From an uncultured Macellibacteroides sp. (GTDB taxonomy: Bacteria; Bacteroidota; Bacteroidia; Bacteroidales; Tannerellaceae), in assembly GCF_963667135.1 (NCBI RefSeq), contig NZ_OY762974.1, positions 2,480,001 to 2,544,000 of the forward strand: a stretch of 64,000 nt of DNA, written 5' to 3'. The translations under genes and the position numbers were made by a program. Positions 35,315 to 44,266 of the stretch are shown here, in pieces (position 1 is the first letter of the stretch; each line of letters begins with the position of its first letter). Under the pieces are notes generated by a model. That model searched no databases. It was not told where the DNA came from and saw only the letters and a program-made list of their open reading frames with translations.

Positions 35315-38300
35315 AGAAATATTTTTTGTGCTCTACTTTATTTGCTTTGATGTTTATAAGCGGACAGGCTGTTTTTGCGCAGAGTGGTTCGAACGACATC
35401 AAACAATCTATAGCAAGCTTTCTTAATGCATATGCAGAGAAAGAACTTTCCATCGGTCGGATTGAGGTAGAATCTCTGACTATAACAGAAAAAGATAAAC
35501 GAGTGAGAATTCAGGCCTCGGTCAATTGTTCTTATATTCCCTTTACCGAAGCCCGTGTAAAAACTATCTATGAGTCAATCAGGAGTTTGCTTCCGTTGTC
35601 CTATGCTAAATACAAAATTGAGCTGATAACAGACAAACAACTCATAGAAACGTTGGTAACCGGACAAAAAAGAAAGTATACATTCCGTAATAAGGCTGAT
35701 AAACCGTTGATTACGGCGGTCTCCAGATCTTATACGCCCGAACGGGGATTATTGAATAAACACATCGCGCTTTGGCAGAGTCACGGTTACTATTTTGAAT
35801 CCAAACTGAACCGATGGGAATGGCAACGTGCCCGAATCTTTCAGACAGTAGAGGATTTGTACACCCAAAGTTATGTATTGCCTTTTCTCGTACCGATGCT
35901 CGAAAACGCCGGAGCCAATGTATTGCTTCCCCGCGAACGTGATTCGCAGACTCAGGAAGTGATAGTAGACAATGATAAATCCGGACAAAACTCTTTGTAT
36001 AAGGAAGTCTCAGGAGATGAATCCTGGACAATTGGGATTGGCAAGGGATTTGCCTTGCTGCGTGACCGCTATATTGAAACCGAAAACCCTTTCAGTGAAG
36101 GAACATTCAGACAATCCGTAACCCGGAAAAAGGGAAAGGAAAGTCTGGTAGAATGGATTCCCTATATTCCTCAGGCAGGAAACTATGCAGTGTATGTTTC
36201 GTATAAATCACTACCTGAAAGTACCGACGACGCTTTGTATACCGTTTACCACAAAGGAGGAAAAACACAGTTTAAGGTGAATCAGCAAATGGGGGGCGGA
36301 ACCTGGATCTATCTTGGAAATTTTGGATTCGAAACAGGTAACAACGATGCATGCAAAGTGCAATTGTCCAACCGTTCGTCTAAAAACAACCGGGTTATTA
36401 CAGCCGATGGAATTAAGATTGGGGGCGGATACGGCAACATAGCCCGTAAAGTAAACAATGCGGGAATTGTAACCAACAATACCAAAAGTTCAGAAAATTC
36501 CGGTCCGATGCAAAAGCAAAACGTTCCGGCTATACCTTATCAATACGAAACAAGCGGTTATCCACGCTTTACCGAAGGAGCCCGTTACTGGTTGCAATAT
36601 GCCGGCTTCCCGGATACTGTGTACACGCAGAGTAAAGGAATCAATGACTACACGGACGATTACAAGAGCCGTGGTATCTGGGTGAATTATCTTTCCGGCG
36701 GATCAACGGTTGCTCCTGAAGATAATGGGTTAAAGATTCCTGTGGATCTGGCGTTTGCTTTCCATACGGATGCGGGGACAACCCTGAATGATTCAATTAT
36801 AGGCACATTGGGTATCTTCTATACAAAAGAAGGCGACGAAACGTTTGCCAATAAAACATCCAGGTATGTATCAAGAGATCTGACCGACATGATTCAAACG
36901 GAGATTGTGAATGATATCCGTCAGGTATACGAACCGGACTGGTCCCGTCGTGGTATGTGGAACCAATCTTACTTTGAAGCACGCACGCCGAAAGTGCCTA
37001 CTATGCTGCTGGAGTTACTTTCGCATCAAAACTTCGCGGATATGCGGTACGGTCTCGATCCTCGTTTTCGTTTTACGGTAAGCCGTGCGATTTATAAAGG
37101 TATGCTCAGATTTATAGCTTCTCAATATAAACAGCCTTATGTGGTTCAGCCATTGCCGGTCGACCATTTCAGTGTCCGTTTTTCAGGAAGCGATGAGGTG
37201 GAACTTAACTGGCAGGCTGTACGTGATTCGCTGGAACCTACTGCAGTAGCAGAAAAGTTTGTATTGTACACCCGAAAAGACAACGGCGATTTCGATAATG
37301 GAGTAGGGGTTACGACCAATTCAGTCAGAATCCGCCAGGAACCTCAGGTAAGATATAGTTACAAAGTAACCGCGGTAAATGGAGGAGGGGAGAGTTTTCC
37401 TTCAGAAATCCTTTCAGCCTGCAGAGTAAAAGATGAAAAAGGGGTTGTACTGGTGGTAAACGGTTTCGATCGTATCAGTGGACCTGCCGATTTTGTTGCA
37501 GATAGTATAGCCGGCTTTTACGATTCCAAGGATCACGGTGTTCCCTATAAGGAAGATATCAGTTTTATTGGCAGTCAGTACGAATTCCGCCGTACTATCC
37601 CATGGTCGGATGATGACGCACCGGGTTTCGGAGCCAGTAGGGCCAACTATGAAACGATGGTGATTGCCGGAAATACCTTCGACTATCCAGCATTGCATGG
37701 GCAATCCATCGTAAAAGCAGGTTATTCTTATGTGTCATCCAGCGACGAAGCTGTAAGCTCGGGCAAGGTTAATCTAAACGACTATAAACTGATGGACCTG
37801 ATTCTGGGTAAACAACGACAGGTTAAAATAGGGCGCGGTGTTCACGAAGCTCAGTTTAAGACTTTCCCTGCCGAATTGCAGCAAGCTATTTCGACCTACT
37901 GTAATCAGGGAGGAAATGTATTAGTTAGCGGAGCCTATGTGGGAAGCGACTTATGGGACAGCGAAAACGTACAGCCAAAGGATTTAGCCTTTGCCAAAGA
38001 CGTACTCAAATACAATTGGCGAACTGGTCAGGCTTCTGTAACCGGCGAGGTAAAGAGTGTGGTTTCTCCTTTTGGAATGATCTCCGGGAAATACGAATTT
38101 CATAACGAACTAAATGGAACCTCTTATGTGGTAGAATCGCCTGATGCGGTTGAGCCCGCCGATCCAGCTTGCTTCACCATTTTCCGTTACAGCGAAAATA
38201 ACCTGAGCGCGGGTATTGCTTACCGTGGTAAATACAAAACCTGTGTATTGGGCTTTCCGTTCGAGTCACTAAAAACAGCCGGACAACGCGATCAGCTTAT

Positions 38301-38334
38301 GGACAACATCCTTTTGTTTATGTCTTCGAAATAA
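35311..38334 (+). CDS. Exported N-acetylmuramoyl-L-alanine amidase-like protein with golvesin-like and FN3 domains
   Basis: A 1007-residue protein with a Sec signal ending near AVFAQ. An Amidase_3-like zinc hydrolase appears to be split: the first half (about 145-215) has LWQSHGYYF and ENAGANVLLPRERD, the second (about 410-595) has FAFHTDAG (His about 484) and the presumed catalytic Glu in TMLLELLSHQN (about 568). Between them, at about 245-375, lies a golvesin/xanthan-lyase-type beta-sandwich (AGNYAVYVSYKSLP, GGTWIYLGNFGFE). A fibronectin-III-like domain (about 600-705) and a roughly 300-residue C-terminal alpha/beta domain follow. Role by context: removing the stem peptide from MurNAc in the periplasm. 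Assignment of the zinc ligands is by eye. Confidence 0.78.
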   Translation: MKKYFLCSTLFALMFISGQAVFAQSGSNDIKQSIASFLNAYAEKELSIGRIEVESLTITEKDKRVRIQASVNCSYIPFTEARVKTIYESIRSLLPLSYAKYKIELITDKQLIETLVTGQKRKYTFRNKADKPLITAVSRSYTPERGLLNKHIALWQSHGYYFESKLNRWEWQRARIFQTVEDLYTQSYVLPFLVPMLENAGANVLLPRERDSQTQEVIVDNDKSGQNSLYKEVSGDESWTIGIGKGFALLRDRYIETENPFSEGTFRQSVTRKKGKESLVEWIPYIPQAGNYAVYVSYKSLPESTDDALYTVYHKGGKTQFKVNQQMGGGTWIYLGNFGFETGNNDACKVQLSNRSSKNNRVITADGIKIGGGYGNIARKVNNAGIVTNNTKSSENSGPMQKQNVPAIPYQYETSGYPRFTEGARYWLQYAGFPDTVYTQSKGINDYTDDYKSRGIWVNYLSGGSTVAPEDNGLKIPVDLAFAFHTDAGTTLNDSIIGTLGIFYTKEGDETFANKTSRYVSRDLTDMIQTEIVNDIRQVYEPDWSRRGMWNQSYFEARTPKVPTMLLELLSHQNFADMRYGLDPRFRFTVSRAIYKGMLRFIASQYKQPYVVQPLPVDHFSVRFSGSDEVELNWQAVRDSLEPTAVAEKFVLYTRKDNGDFDNGVGVTTNSVRIRQEPQVRYSYKVTAVNGGGESFPSEILSACRVKDEKGVVLVVNGFDRISGPADFVADSIAGFYDSKDHGVPYKEDISFIGSQYEFRRTIPWSDDDAPGFGASRANYETMVIAGNTFDYPALHGQSIVKAGYSYVSSSDEAVSSGKVNLNDYKLMDLILGKQRQVKIGRGVHEAQFKTFPAELQQAISTYCNQGGNVLVSGAYVGSDLWDSENVQPKDLAFAKDVLKYNWRTGQASVTGEVKSVVSPFGMISGKYEFHNELNGTSYVVESPDAVEPADPACFTIFRYSENNLSAGIAYRGKYKTCVLGFPFESLKTAGQRDQLMDNILLFMSSK

Positions 38335-38371
38335 AATTTGAATTAGCAATATAAAAGTAAAATAGGTAAAA

Positions 38372-39844
38372 ATGAAAAGAACAATCAATTGCTTTATCCC
38401 GTATCAAGATGCCGCTCAGGCAGAACAAACGGTGAAAGGTCTAAAAGAATCCAACCTGGTTTCTCAGATATATTTACTTTCTACCGAAGCCGGAGTAACA
38501 GGCGTGACTGGAATGGAGGGCTGCGTCATTCTCCCTGTTCAGTCGCTTAACTCCTCCGAAACAATTTTAAGCATCGCTTCAAATGCAGATGCAGATTATA
38601 CGTTGATCTACACAAAATATACAACACTGGAAATGGGTATGTTTGCTTTGGAGCGCATGCTTCATATCGCAGACGACTCGGCTGCCGGAATGGTGTATGC
38701 CGATCATTATATTGTAGCCGGCCAAAGCCGCAGCAATAATCCTGTGATCGCTTATCAGCCGGGAAGTTTACGCGACGATTTTAATTTCGGATCCGTACTT
38801 ATCTATAATTCCGAAGCCCTGAAAGACGCAGCCTCCAGGATGGATACGACCTATCATTTTGCCGGGATGTATGATTTGCGTCTCAAGGTATCGCAACAGG
38901 CATCGTTGGTTCATATCAACGAATACCTCTATTCCGAAGTAGAACAAGACAACCGGAAGAGTGGCGAGAAGATCTTTGATTATGTGGATCCGAAGAACCG
39001 GGCTGTTCAGGTTGAAATGGAAGCAGTCTGTACCCAACATCTAAAAGAGATTGGCGGATACCTGACTCCGGAATTTAAGCAAATAGAATTCAATGCAGGA
39101 AACTTCGAATACGAAGCATCGGTTATTATACCGGTCCGCAACCGTATCCGTACTATCGAAGATGCCATCAAGTCGGTGCTGAGCCAGAAAACGAATTTTA
39201 ATTTCAACCTCATTGTTATCGATAACTATTCTACAGACGGAACAACCGAAGCCATAGACAAATTCGCTTCAGATTCCCGTTTGATTCACTTGATTCCGGA
39301 ACGCAAGGATTTGGGTATCGGTGGCTGCTGGAATGCAGGCGTGCATCATCCTTTATGTGGAAAGTTTGCCGTTCAGCTGGATAGCGACGATGTATACAGC
39401 GACGAAAATACGCTGCAGAAAATGGTGGATGCCTTTTACGAACAGAACTGTGCCATGGTAGTTGGAACCTATATGATGACCGACTTCGACATGAATATGA
39501 TTGCTCCGGGCATCATCGACCACAAAGAGTGGACACCCGAAAACGGACGAAACAATGCCTTGCGTATCAACGGACTTGGAGCACCACGTGCTTTCTATAC
39601 GCCTGTGCTGCGTGAAATAAAAGTGCCAAACACCAGTTATGGTGAAGACTATGCGCTAGGTCTGAATTTCTCTCGCCAGTATCAGATAGGCCGCGTTTAT
39701 GATGTGGTTTATATGTGCCGCCGTTGGGACGACAACTCGGATGCTTCGCTGGATGTAGTTAAAATGAATGGACATAATACCTACAAGGACCGTATTCGTA
39801 CATGGGAATTGCAGGCACGTATTGCTTTAAATAAGAAGAAATGA
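38372..39844 (+). CDS. Family 2 glycosyltransferase-like protein with two GT-A-type halves
   Basis: A 490-residue protein without a signal peptide or membrane helix, so cytosolic. The C-terminal half (about 249-460) is a clear GT2 domain: EASVIIPVRNRIRTIEDAIK, VIDNYSTDGTTE, GGCWNAGVHHPLCGKFAVQL and a DSDD nucleotide-sugar motif. The N-terminal half (about 1-230) looks like a diverged second GT-A fold (NADADYTLIYTKYTTLEMGM). Its stop overlaps the start of the DUF4922 gene (ATGA). A cytosolic transferase inside a MurNAc breakdown operon has no place in the known MurTKQ route; acceptor and donor are unknown. Confidence 0.8.
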   Translation: MKRTINCFIPYQDAAQAEQTVKGLKESNLVSQIYLLSTEAGVTGVTGMEGCVILPVQSLNSSETILSIASNADADYTLIYTKYTTLEMGMFALERMLHIADDSAAGMVYADHYIVAGQSRSNNPVIAYQPGSLRDDFNFGSVLIYNSEALKDAASRMDTTYHFAGMYDLRLKVSQQASLVHINEYLYSEVEQDNRKSGEKIFDYVDPKNRAVQVEMEAVCTQHLKEIGGYLTPEFKQIEFNAGNFEYEASVIIPVRNRIRTIEDAIKSVLSQKTNFNFNLIVIDNYSTDGTTEAIDKFASDSRLIHLIPERKDLGIGGCWNAGVHHPLCGKFAVQLDSDDVYSDENTLQKMVDAFYEQNCAMVVGTYMMTDFDMNMIAPGIIDHKEWTPENGRNNALRINGLGAPRAFYTPVLREIKVPNTSYGEDYALGLNFSRQYQIGRVYDVVYMCRRWDDNSDASLDVVKMNGHNTYKDRIRTWELQARIALNKKK

Positions 39845-40797
39845 CAGAAGCGATTTCAAATAAAACGGTGAATGAATTGCTTGCTGAGCAGCTTACTTCC
39901 TGGGACACGGCTCGTACTAATTACGAAGCGCTGCAGGAAGTGGAGTCGAAAGTGTTGGATGTGGACGGGTATACCTTTCGGGTACAGTTTAACCCAGCCC
40001 GCATCCGCTCTTCGGCGGCTAAAGTAGATCCCAAATCCATTCAGGAGCGGAAATGTTTCCTTTGCAAGGATAATCTGCCCGCCGCCCAGAAGGGTCTTAA
40101 GTTTGGCGAAGGTTATATGGTATTGGTAAACCCGTTTCCTATTTTTCCGCAGCATTTAACCATACCGGCTGTCGAGCACAAAGATCAGCTGATACGGAAT
40201 CGCTTTGTCCACATGTTGGAACTAGCCGAAAGATTGTCGGGCTTTGTCCTCTTTTACAACGGGCCTAAATGCGGAGCTTCTGCTCCGGATCATGCCCACT
40301 TTCAGGCAGGCAACAAAGGCTTTCTGCCTTTGGAGTCGGAGTGGAGAAGTGCGGCAGGTGAAGCATTCTACAGCAAAGAAGGAACCGCTCTTTATGCATT
40401 GAAGGAATATCCCGCACCCATGCTTGTGCTCACATCAGATAGCATGCAGAAGGCTTCCGGATTATTCGACCAAATTTACATGCTGCTCGATAAAGGCATG
40501 GAAGTGGAACCGATGATGAACCTGCTTGCATGGTACGAAGACGGGCAATGGGTTGTTTGCATTATTCCACGAACGCTTCACCGTCCCGCCTGTTACTTCG
40601 CGGAAGGAGAGGAGAACCTGCTGATAAGTCCGGCTTCGGTCGACTTAGGTGGCGTTTTCATCACCCCGCTCGAAAAGGATTTCGAAAAAATTACATCACA
40701 AGATATCAGGAACATTCTGCAGGAAGTATGCCTGACAGGATCCGGTTTAAACGAATTAGTAAATGAATTGAATCAGGTGTTGCTTTCGGAAGCGTAA
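39841..40797 (+). CDS. DUF4922 protein, GalT/HIT-like nucleotidyl transferase or phosphorylase
   Basis: A 318-residue cytosolic protein. A histidine-triad-like motif HAHFQ (151-155) in GASAPDHAHFQAG resembles the HxHxQ active site of galactose-1-phosphate uridylyltransferases and dinucleoside polyphosphate phosphorylases. CFLCKDNLP (Cys72 and Cys75) resembles their N-terminal zinc motif, and VNPFPIFPQHLTIP matches the strand that precedes it in such folds. It is coupled to the GT2 gene by a 4-bp overlap, suggesting they act in sequence, one making or breaking a nucleotide-sugar bond and the other transferring the sugar. No function is assigned to this family here. Confidence 0.78.
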   Translation: MTEAISNKTVNELLAEQLTSWDTARTNYEALQEVESKVLDVDGYTFRVQFNPARIRSSAAKVDPKSIQERKCFLCKDNLPAAQKGLKFGEGYMVLVNPFPIFPQHLTIPAVEHKDQLIRNRFVHMLELAERLSGFVLFYNGPKCGASAPDHAHFQAGNKGFLPLESEWRSAAGEAFYSKEGTALYALKEYPAPMLVLTSDSMQKASGLFDQIYMLLDKGMEVEPMMNLLAWYEDGQWVVCIIPRTLHRPACYFAEGEENLLISPASVDLGGVFITPLEKDFEKITSQDIRNILQEVCLTGSGLNELVNELNQVLLSEA

Positions 40798-40826
40798 CGC
40801 TCACCACGAATCTTAAAGTTGAAGTT

Positions 40827-42110
40827 ATGAAGAACAAACAAGTATCCCCCTGGGCATGGGTTCCCACCTTGTACTTTGCGCAAGGATTACCGTATGTAGC
40901 GGTAATGACCATCTCGGTGATTATGTATAAACGCTTGGGTATATCCAATACGGATATTGCCTTGTATACCAGCTGGCTTTACCTGCCATGGGTAATTAAA
41001 CCATTCTGGAGTCCGTTTGTGGATTTGCTGAAAACCAAACGATGGTGGGTAGTAACCATGCAGCTGCTTGTAGGAGCCGGCTTGGGCGGAGTGGCATTTA
41101 CACTTCCCATGGATTTCTTCTTTCAGGCAACACTGGCGGTCTTCTGGCTGGTGGCATTCAGTTCGGCAACCCATGATATTGCGGCCGATGGTTATTATAT
41201 GTTAGCCCTCGAACAACACGAACAGGCCTTCTTTGTTGGAATCCGTAGTACTTTCTACCGAATCTCCACCATTGCAGGTCAGGGTTTACTGGTCATGATA
41301 GCCGGTTTGCTCGAAACCAGTACAGGAAAGATTCCTTTGTCCTGGTCCATTACCTTTTTTATTATGGCAGGCATGTTTATCGGATTTTGTTTGTATCACA
41401 AGTTTATCTTACCCAAACCGGCTACTGATAAGCCCGCCACAACAGTAACAGCTTCCAACCTGATGAAAGAATTCTTTGCCACTTTTGTCTCCTTCTTTAA
41501 GAAAGAACAAGTAGGCATTGCCATTCTGTTTATGTTGCTGTTCCGTTTACCCGAAGCACAGCTGGTTAAGATGATCACCCCCTTCCTTATCGATCCGCGC
41601 GATGTGGGCGGTCTGGGTTTAACAACTACTCAAATCGGGCTGACTTACGGAACAATCGGTATCCTTGGCCTTACCATCGGAGGTATTCTGGGTGGAATTG
41701 TTGCATCCAGAGGCGGACTCAAACAATGGTTGTGGCCTATGGCGCTGATCATTTCGTTACCTAATATTGCCTTTGTTTATCTGGCATGCGTTCAACCAGA
41801 GAGTTTGCTGGTAATTAATTTCTGTGTATTTGTGGAACAATTCGGATACGGATTCGGATTTACCGCTTACATGCTTTATATGATCTACTTTGCGAACGGA
41901 GAACATAAAACAGCCCATTATGCGATTTGTACCGCTTTTATGGCCTTGGGAATGATGCTTCCGGGAATGGCTGCAGGCTGGTTGCAGGAAAAGCTGGGAT
42001 ACGAACACTTCTTTATCTGGGTGATGATCTGCTGTATCGGTACGCTGGTAGTAACAGCCTTCCTAAAGATTGATCCCGAGTTTGCTAAAAAGAAAAAAGA
42101 AATAGAATAA
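40827..42110 (+). CDS. murT: MurT-like MurNAc transporter (AmpG-type MFS)
   Basis: A 427-residue inner-membrane protein with about twelve helices. It has the AmpG-like start (WVPTLYFAQGLPYVAVMT), LPWVIKPFWSPFVD after the second helix, and SSATHDIAADGYYM in the fifth. In Tannerella forsythia the homologous MurT imports MurNAc, and its gene is next to murK and murQ, as here with only namZ between. The gene ends 2 bp before namZ copy 2. Import of anhydro-muropeptides, the AmpG activity of proteobacteria, is the alternative. Confidence 0.87.
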   Translation: MKNKQVSPWAWVPTLYFAQGLPYVAVMTISVIMYKRLGISNTDIALYTSWLYLPWVIKPFWSPFVDLLKTKRWWVVTMQLLVGAGLGGVAFTLPMDFFFQATLAVFWLVAFSSATHDIAADGYYMLALEQHEQAFFVGIRSTFYRISTIAGQGLLVMIAGLLETSTGKIPLSWSITFFIMAGMFIGFCLYHKFILPKPATDKPATTVTASNLMKEFFATFVSFFKKEQVGIAILFMLLFRLPEAQLVKMITPFLIDPRDVGGLGLTTTQIGLTYGTIGILGLTIGGILGGIVASRGGLKQWLWPMALIISLPNIAFVYLACVQPESLLVINFCVFVEQFGYGFGFTAYMLYMIYFANGEHKTAHYAICTAFMALGMMLPGMAAGWLQEKLGYEHFFIWVMICCIGTLVVTAFLKIDPEFAKKKKEIE

Positions 42111-42112
42111 GT

Positions 42113-43348
42113 ATGAAACGAAGTTATATGATTCTCTGCCTGCTGAGCTTTTTCGCTATTAGCCTGCCTGCACAGAAAATAAGAATCCAGACAGGGATTG
42201 AAGTGTTGAAACAAAGCAACTTCAAAATACTTGAAGGAAAGCGGGTGGGGTTGATTACCAACCCTACCGGAGTGGATAATAACCTGAAGTCCACCATCGA
42301 TATCCTGCACGAAGCACCCAATGTAAATCTGGTGGCTTTGTTTGGTCCGGAACATGGTGTGCGGGGAGATGTACATGCCGGCGATCATGTGGATAACTCT
42401 AACGATCCTACAACCGGACTCCCGGTAGGGTCTCTTTATGGCAAGACGCGTAAGGCAACTCCCGAAATGTTGAAAGGAATCGATGTTTTGGTTTATGATA
42501 TCCAGGATATTGGCTGCCGTTCGTTTACCTACATCAGTACGATGGGATTGGCTATGGAGGCGGCTGCAGAGAACAACATTGAATTTGTTGTTCTCGACAG
42601 ACCTAATCCGTTGGGCGGACTCAAGGTGGAAGGCAATCTGGTGGAAGAAGGATTCATTTCGTTTGTCAGCCAGTTTAAGATCCCTTACCTCTACGGACTT
42701 ACTTGCGGCGAGCTGGCTCAGATGCTGAATGAAGAAAAGATGCTGGCAAAACAATGCAAGCTTAGTGTCGTGAAGATGAAAGGCTGGAAGCGGAAGATGG
42801 ATTATACCCAAACAGGGTTGCAATGGATTCCTTCTTCTCCGCATATTCCCCATGCTCATTCTGCCTTCTTCTATCCCGTATCCGGTATTCTGGGCGAATT
42901 GGGTTACCTCTCCATCGGAGTCGGATACACCATTCCTTTCCAGATGTTTGCCGCCGATTGGATCAAAGCCGAAGAGTTTGCTGTAGCGCTCAATAAGTTG
43001 CAATTACCGGGCGTTCATTTTCGCCCTATGCACCTGAAGCCATTCTATTCGGTGGGTGTTGGCACTCAAATGCAGGGAGTACAGGTACACATAACGGATT
43101 TCCAGAAAGCCCGGCTTTCCGAAATACAGTTTTATGTGATGCAGGTCATTGCCGAATTGTATCCCGATAAAGCCGTGTTGGCGCATGCCGACGAAAAGCG
43201 GTTCAACATGTTCGATAAAGTTTCGGGAAGCGATCAGATCCGTCTGCTGTTTTCAAAGAACAACCGGTTCGACGACATTGCTGCTTACTGGAACAAAGAT
43301 GCGGAGGCTTTCAAAAAGCTTTCCAAAAAGTATTATCTCTATAAATGA
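42113..43348 (+). CDS. namZ: NamZ-like exo-beta-N-acetylmuramidase (DUF1343), copy 2
   Basis: A 411-residue exported protein with a Sec signal ending near ISLPAQ. DUF1343 blocks are present: RVGLITNPTGVD, FGPEHGVRGDVHAGDHV, TGLPVGSLYG, DVLVYDIQDIGCRSFTYIST and VLDRPNPLGG. It begins 2 bp after murT and lies 67 bp before murK, so it is probably the NamZ tied to the MurTKQ pathway: it frees MurNAc in the periplasm and MurT imports it. It is longer than copy 1 at 32603 and differs from it throughout outside these blocks. Confidence 0.92.
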   Translation: MKRSYMILCLLSFFAISLPAQKIRIQTGIEVLKQSNFKILEGKRVGLITNPTGVDNNLKSTIDILHEAPNVNLVALFGPEHGVRGDVHAGDHVDNSNDPTTGLPVGSLYGKTRKATPEMLKGIDVLVYDIQDIGCRSFTYISTMGLAMEAAAENNIEFVVLDRPNPLGGLKVEGNLVEEGFISFVSQFKIPYLYGLTCGELAQMLNEEKMLAKQCKLSVVKMKGWKRKMDYTQTGLQWIPSSPHIPHAHSAFFYPVSGILGELGYLSIGVGYTIPFQMFAADWIKAEEFAVALNKLQLPGVHFRPMHLKPFYSVGVGTQMQGVQVHITDFQKARLSEIQFYVMQVIAELYPDKAVLAHADEKRFNMFDKVSGSDQIRLLFSKNNRFDDIAAYWNKDAEAFKKLSKKYYLYK

Positions 43349-43415
43349 TCGGAATAGAAGTCCATTACAACAACCCAATCAAAAAGGGTGTTTTATAAAT
43401 ATAAGGTATAACAGT

Positions 43416-44249
43416 ATGATATTAATCGCAGATAGTGGTTCTACCAAAACCGACTGGTGTTTGGTTGACAACGGTGTGCTGGTAAAGCAAATCTTCACCA
43501 AAGGGACTAATCCCTTCTTTCAGACTGAAGATGAAATTAGCGCTGAGGTTTCGGAAAATCTCCTTCCTTATCTTGACAAAGCCAAAGTGGATGCTGTTTG
43601 GTTCTACGGAGCCGGATGTGCTTTCCCCGAAAAGAATGAAATTGTACGTGCAGCCATAGCCCGCCATCTGGATGTGTCCATCGAAGTAGGCAGCGATTTA
43701 CTGGGAGCAGCCAGAGGACTATGTGGTCGGCAACCCGGCATCGCCTGTATTCTGGGAACCGGATCCAATTCCTGTTTCTACGACGGCAAAGAGATTGTAA
43801 GCAATGTTTCGCCCTTAGGCTTTATTCTTGGCGACGAGGGAAGTGGAGCCGTATTAGGTAAAATGCTGGTTGGCGATGTTTTGAAGAATCAGCTTCCCGC
43901 AGCTTTGAAGGAAGAGTTTCTTGCCAGGTACGAACTAACACCCGCCATTATCCTTGAGCGGGTTTACAAGAAACCTTTTCCTAATCGCTTTTTAGCAAGC
44001 TTGTCTCCTTTCCTTGTAGAGCATCTGGATGTACCCGAAATACATACTTTGGTACTGAACGGATTCAAAGCATTCTTCGAACGGAATGTTAAACAGTACG
44101 ATTACAAGCAATATCCGGTGCATTTGATTGGTTCGCTGGCTTACTATTACCGTTCGGTGTTGCAAGAGGCAGCAGAGCATACGGGTGTACGGTTGGGAAC
44201 AATTAAGCAAAGTCCCATGGAAGGGCTTATTTCTTATCATTCAAACTAA
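43416..44249 (+). CDS. murK: MurNAc kinase MurK (BadF/BcrA ATPase family)
   Basis: A 277-residue cytosolic sugar kinase. The start MILIADSGSTKTDW at 43416 places the phosphate-1 motif (DSGSTKT) at the N-terminus, as in this family; the frame is open upstream but there it overlaps namZ. Other marks: ACILGTGSNSCFYDG (phosphate-2) and LGDEGSGAVLGKML. In Tannerella forsythia MurK phosphorylates MurNAc, and also GlcNAc, at O6; the product feeds the etherase encoded 17 bp downstream. Confidence 0.93.
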   Translation: MILIADSGSTKTDWCLVDNGVLVKQIFTKGTNPFFQTEDEISAEVSENLLPYLDKAKVDAVWFYGAGCAFPEKNEIVRAAIARHLDVSIEVGSDLLGAARGLCGRQPGIACILGTGSNSCFYDGKEIVSNVSPLGFILGDEGSGAVLGKMLVGDVLKNQLPAALKEEFLARYELTPAIILERVYKKPFPNRFLASLSPFLVEHLDVPEIHTLVLNGFKAFFERNVKQYDYKQYPVHLIGSLAYYYRSVLQEAAEHTGVRLGTIKQSPMEGLISYHSN

Positions 44250-44266
44250 CTTTAAAACAAGAACAA

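Noticed and set aside
41918-43003. A 361-codon open frame on the minus strand
   Set aside because: It lies antisense to the end of murT and most of namZ copy 2, both of which have clear family motifs and tight spacing; its own translation shows no recognisable domain and is rich in His, Gln and Ser as expected for an antisense shadow.
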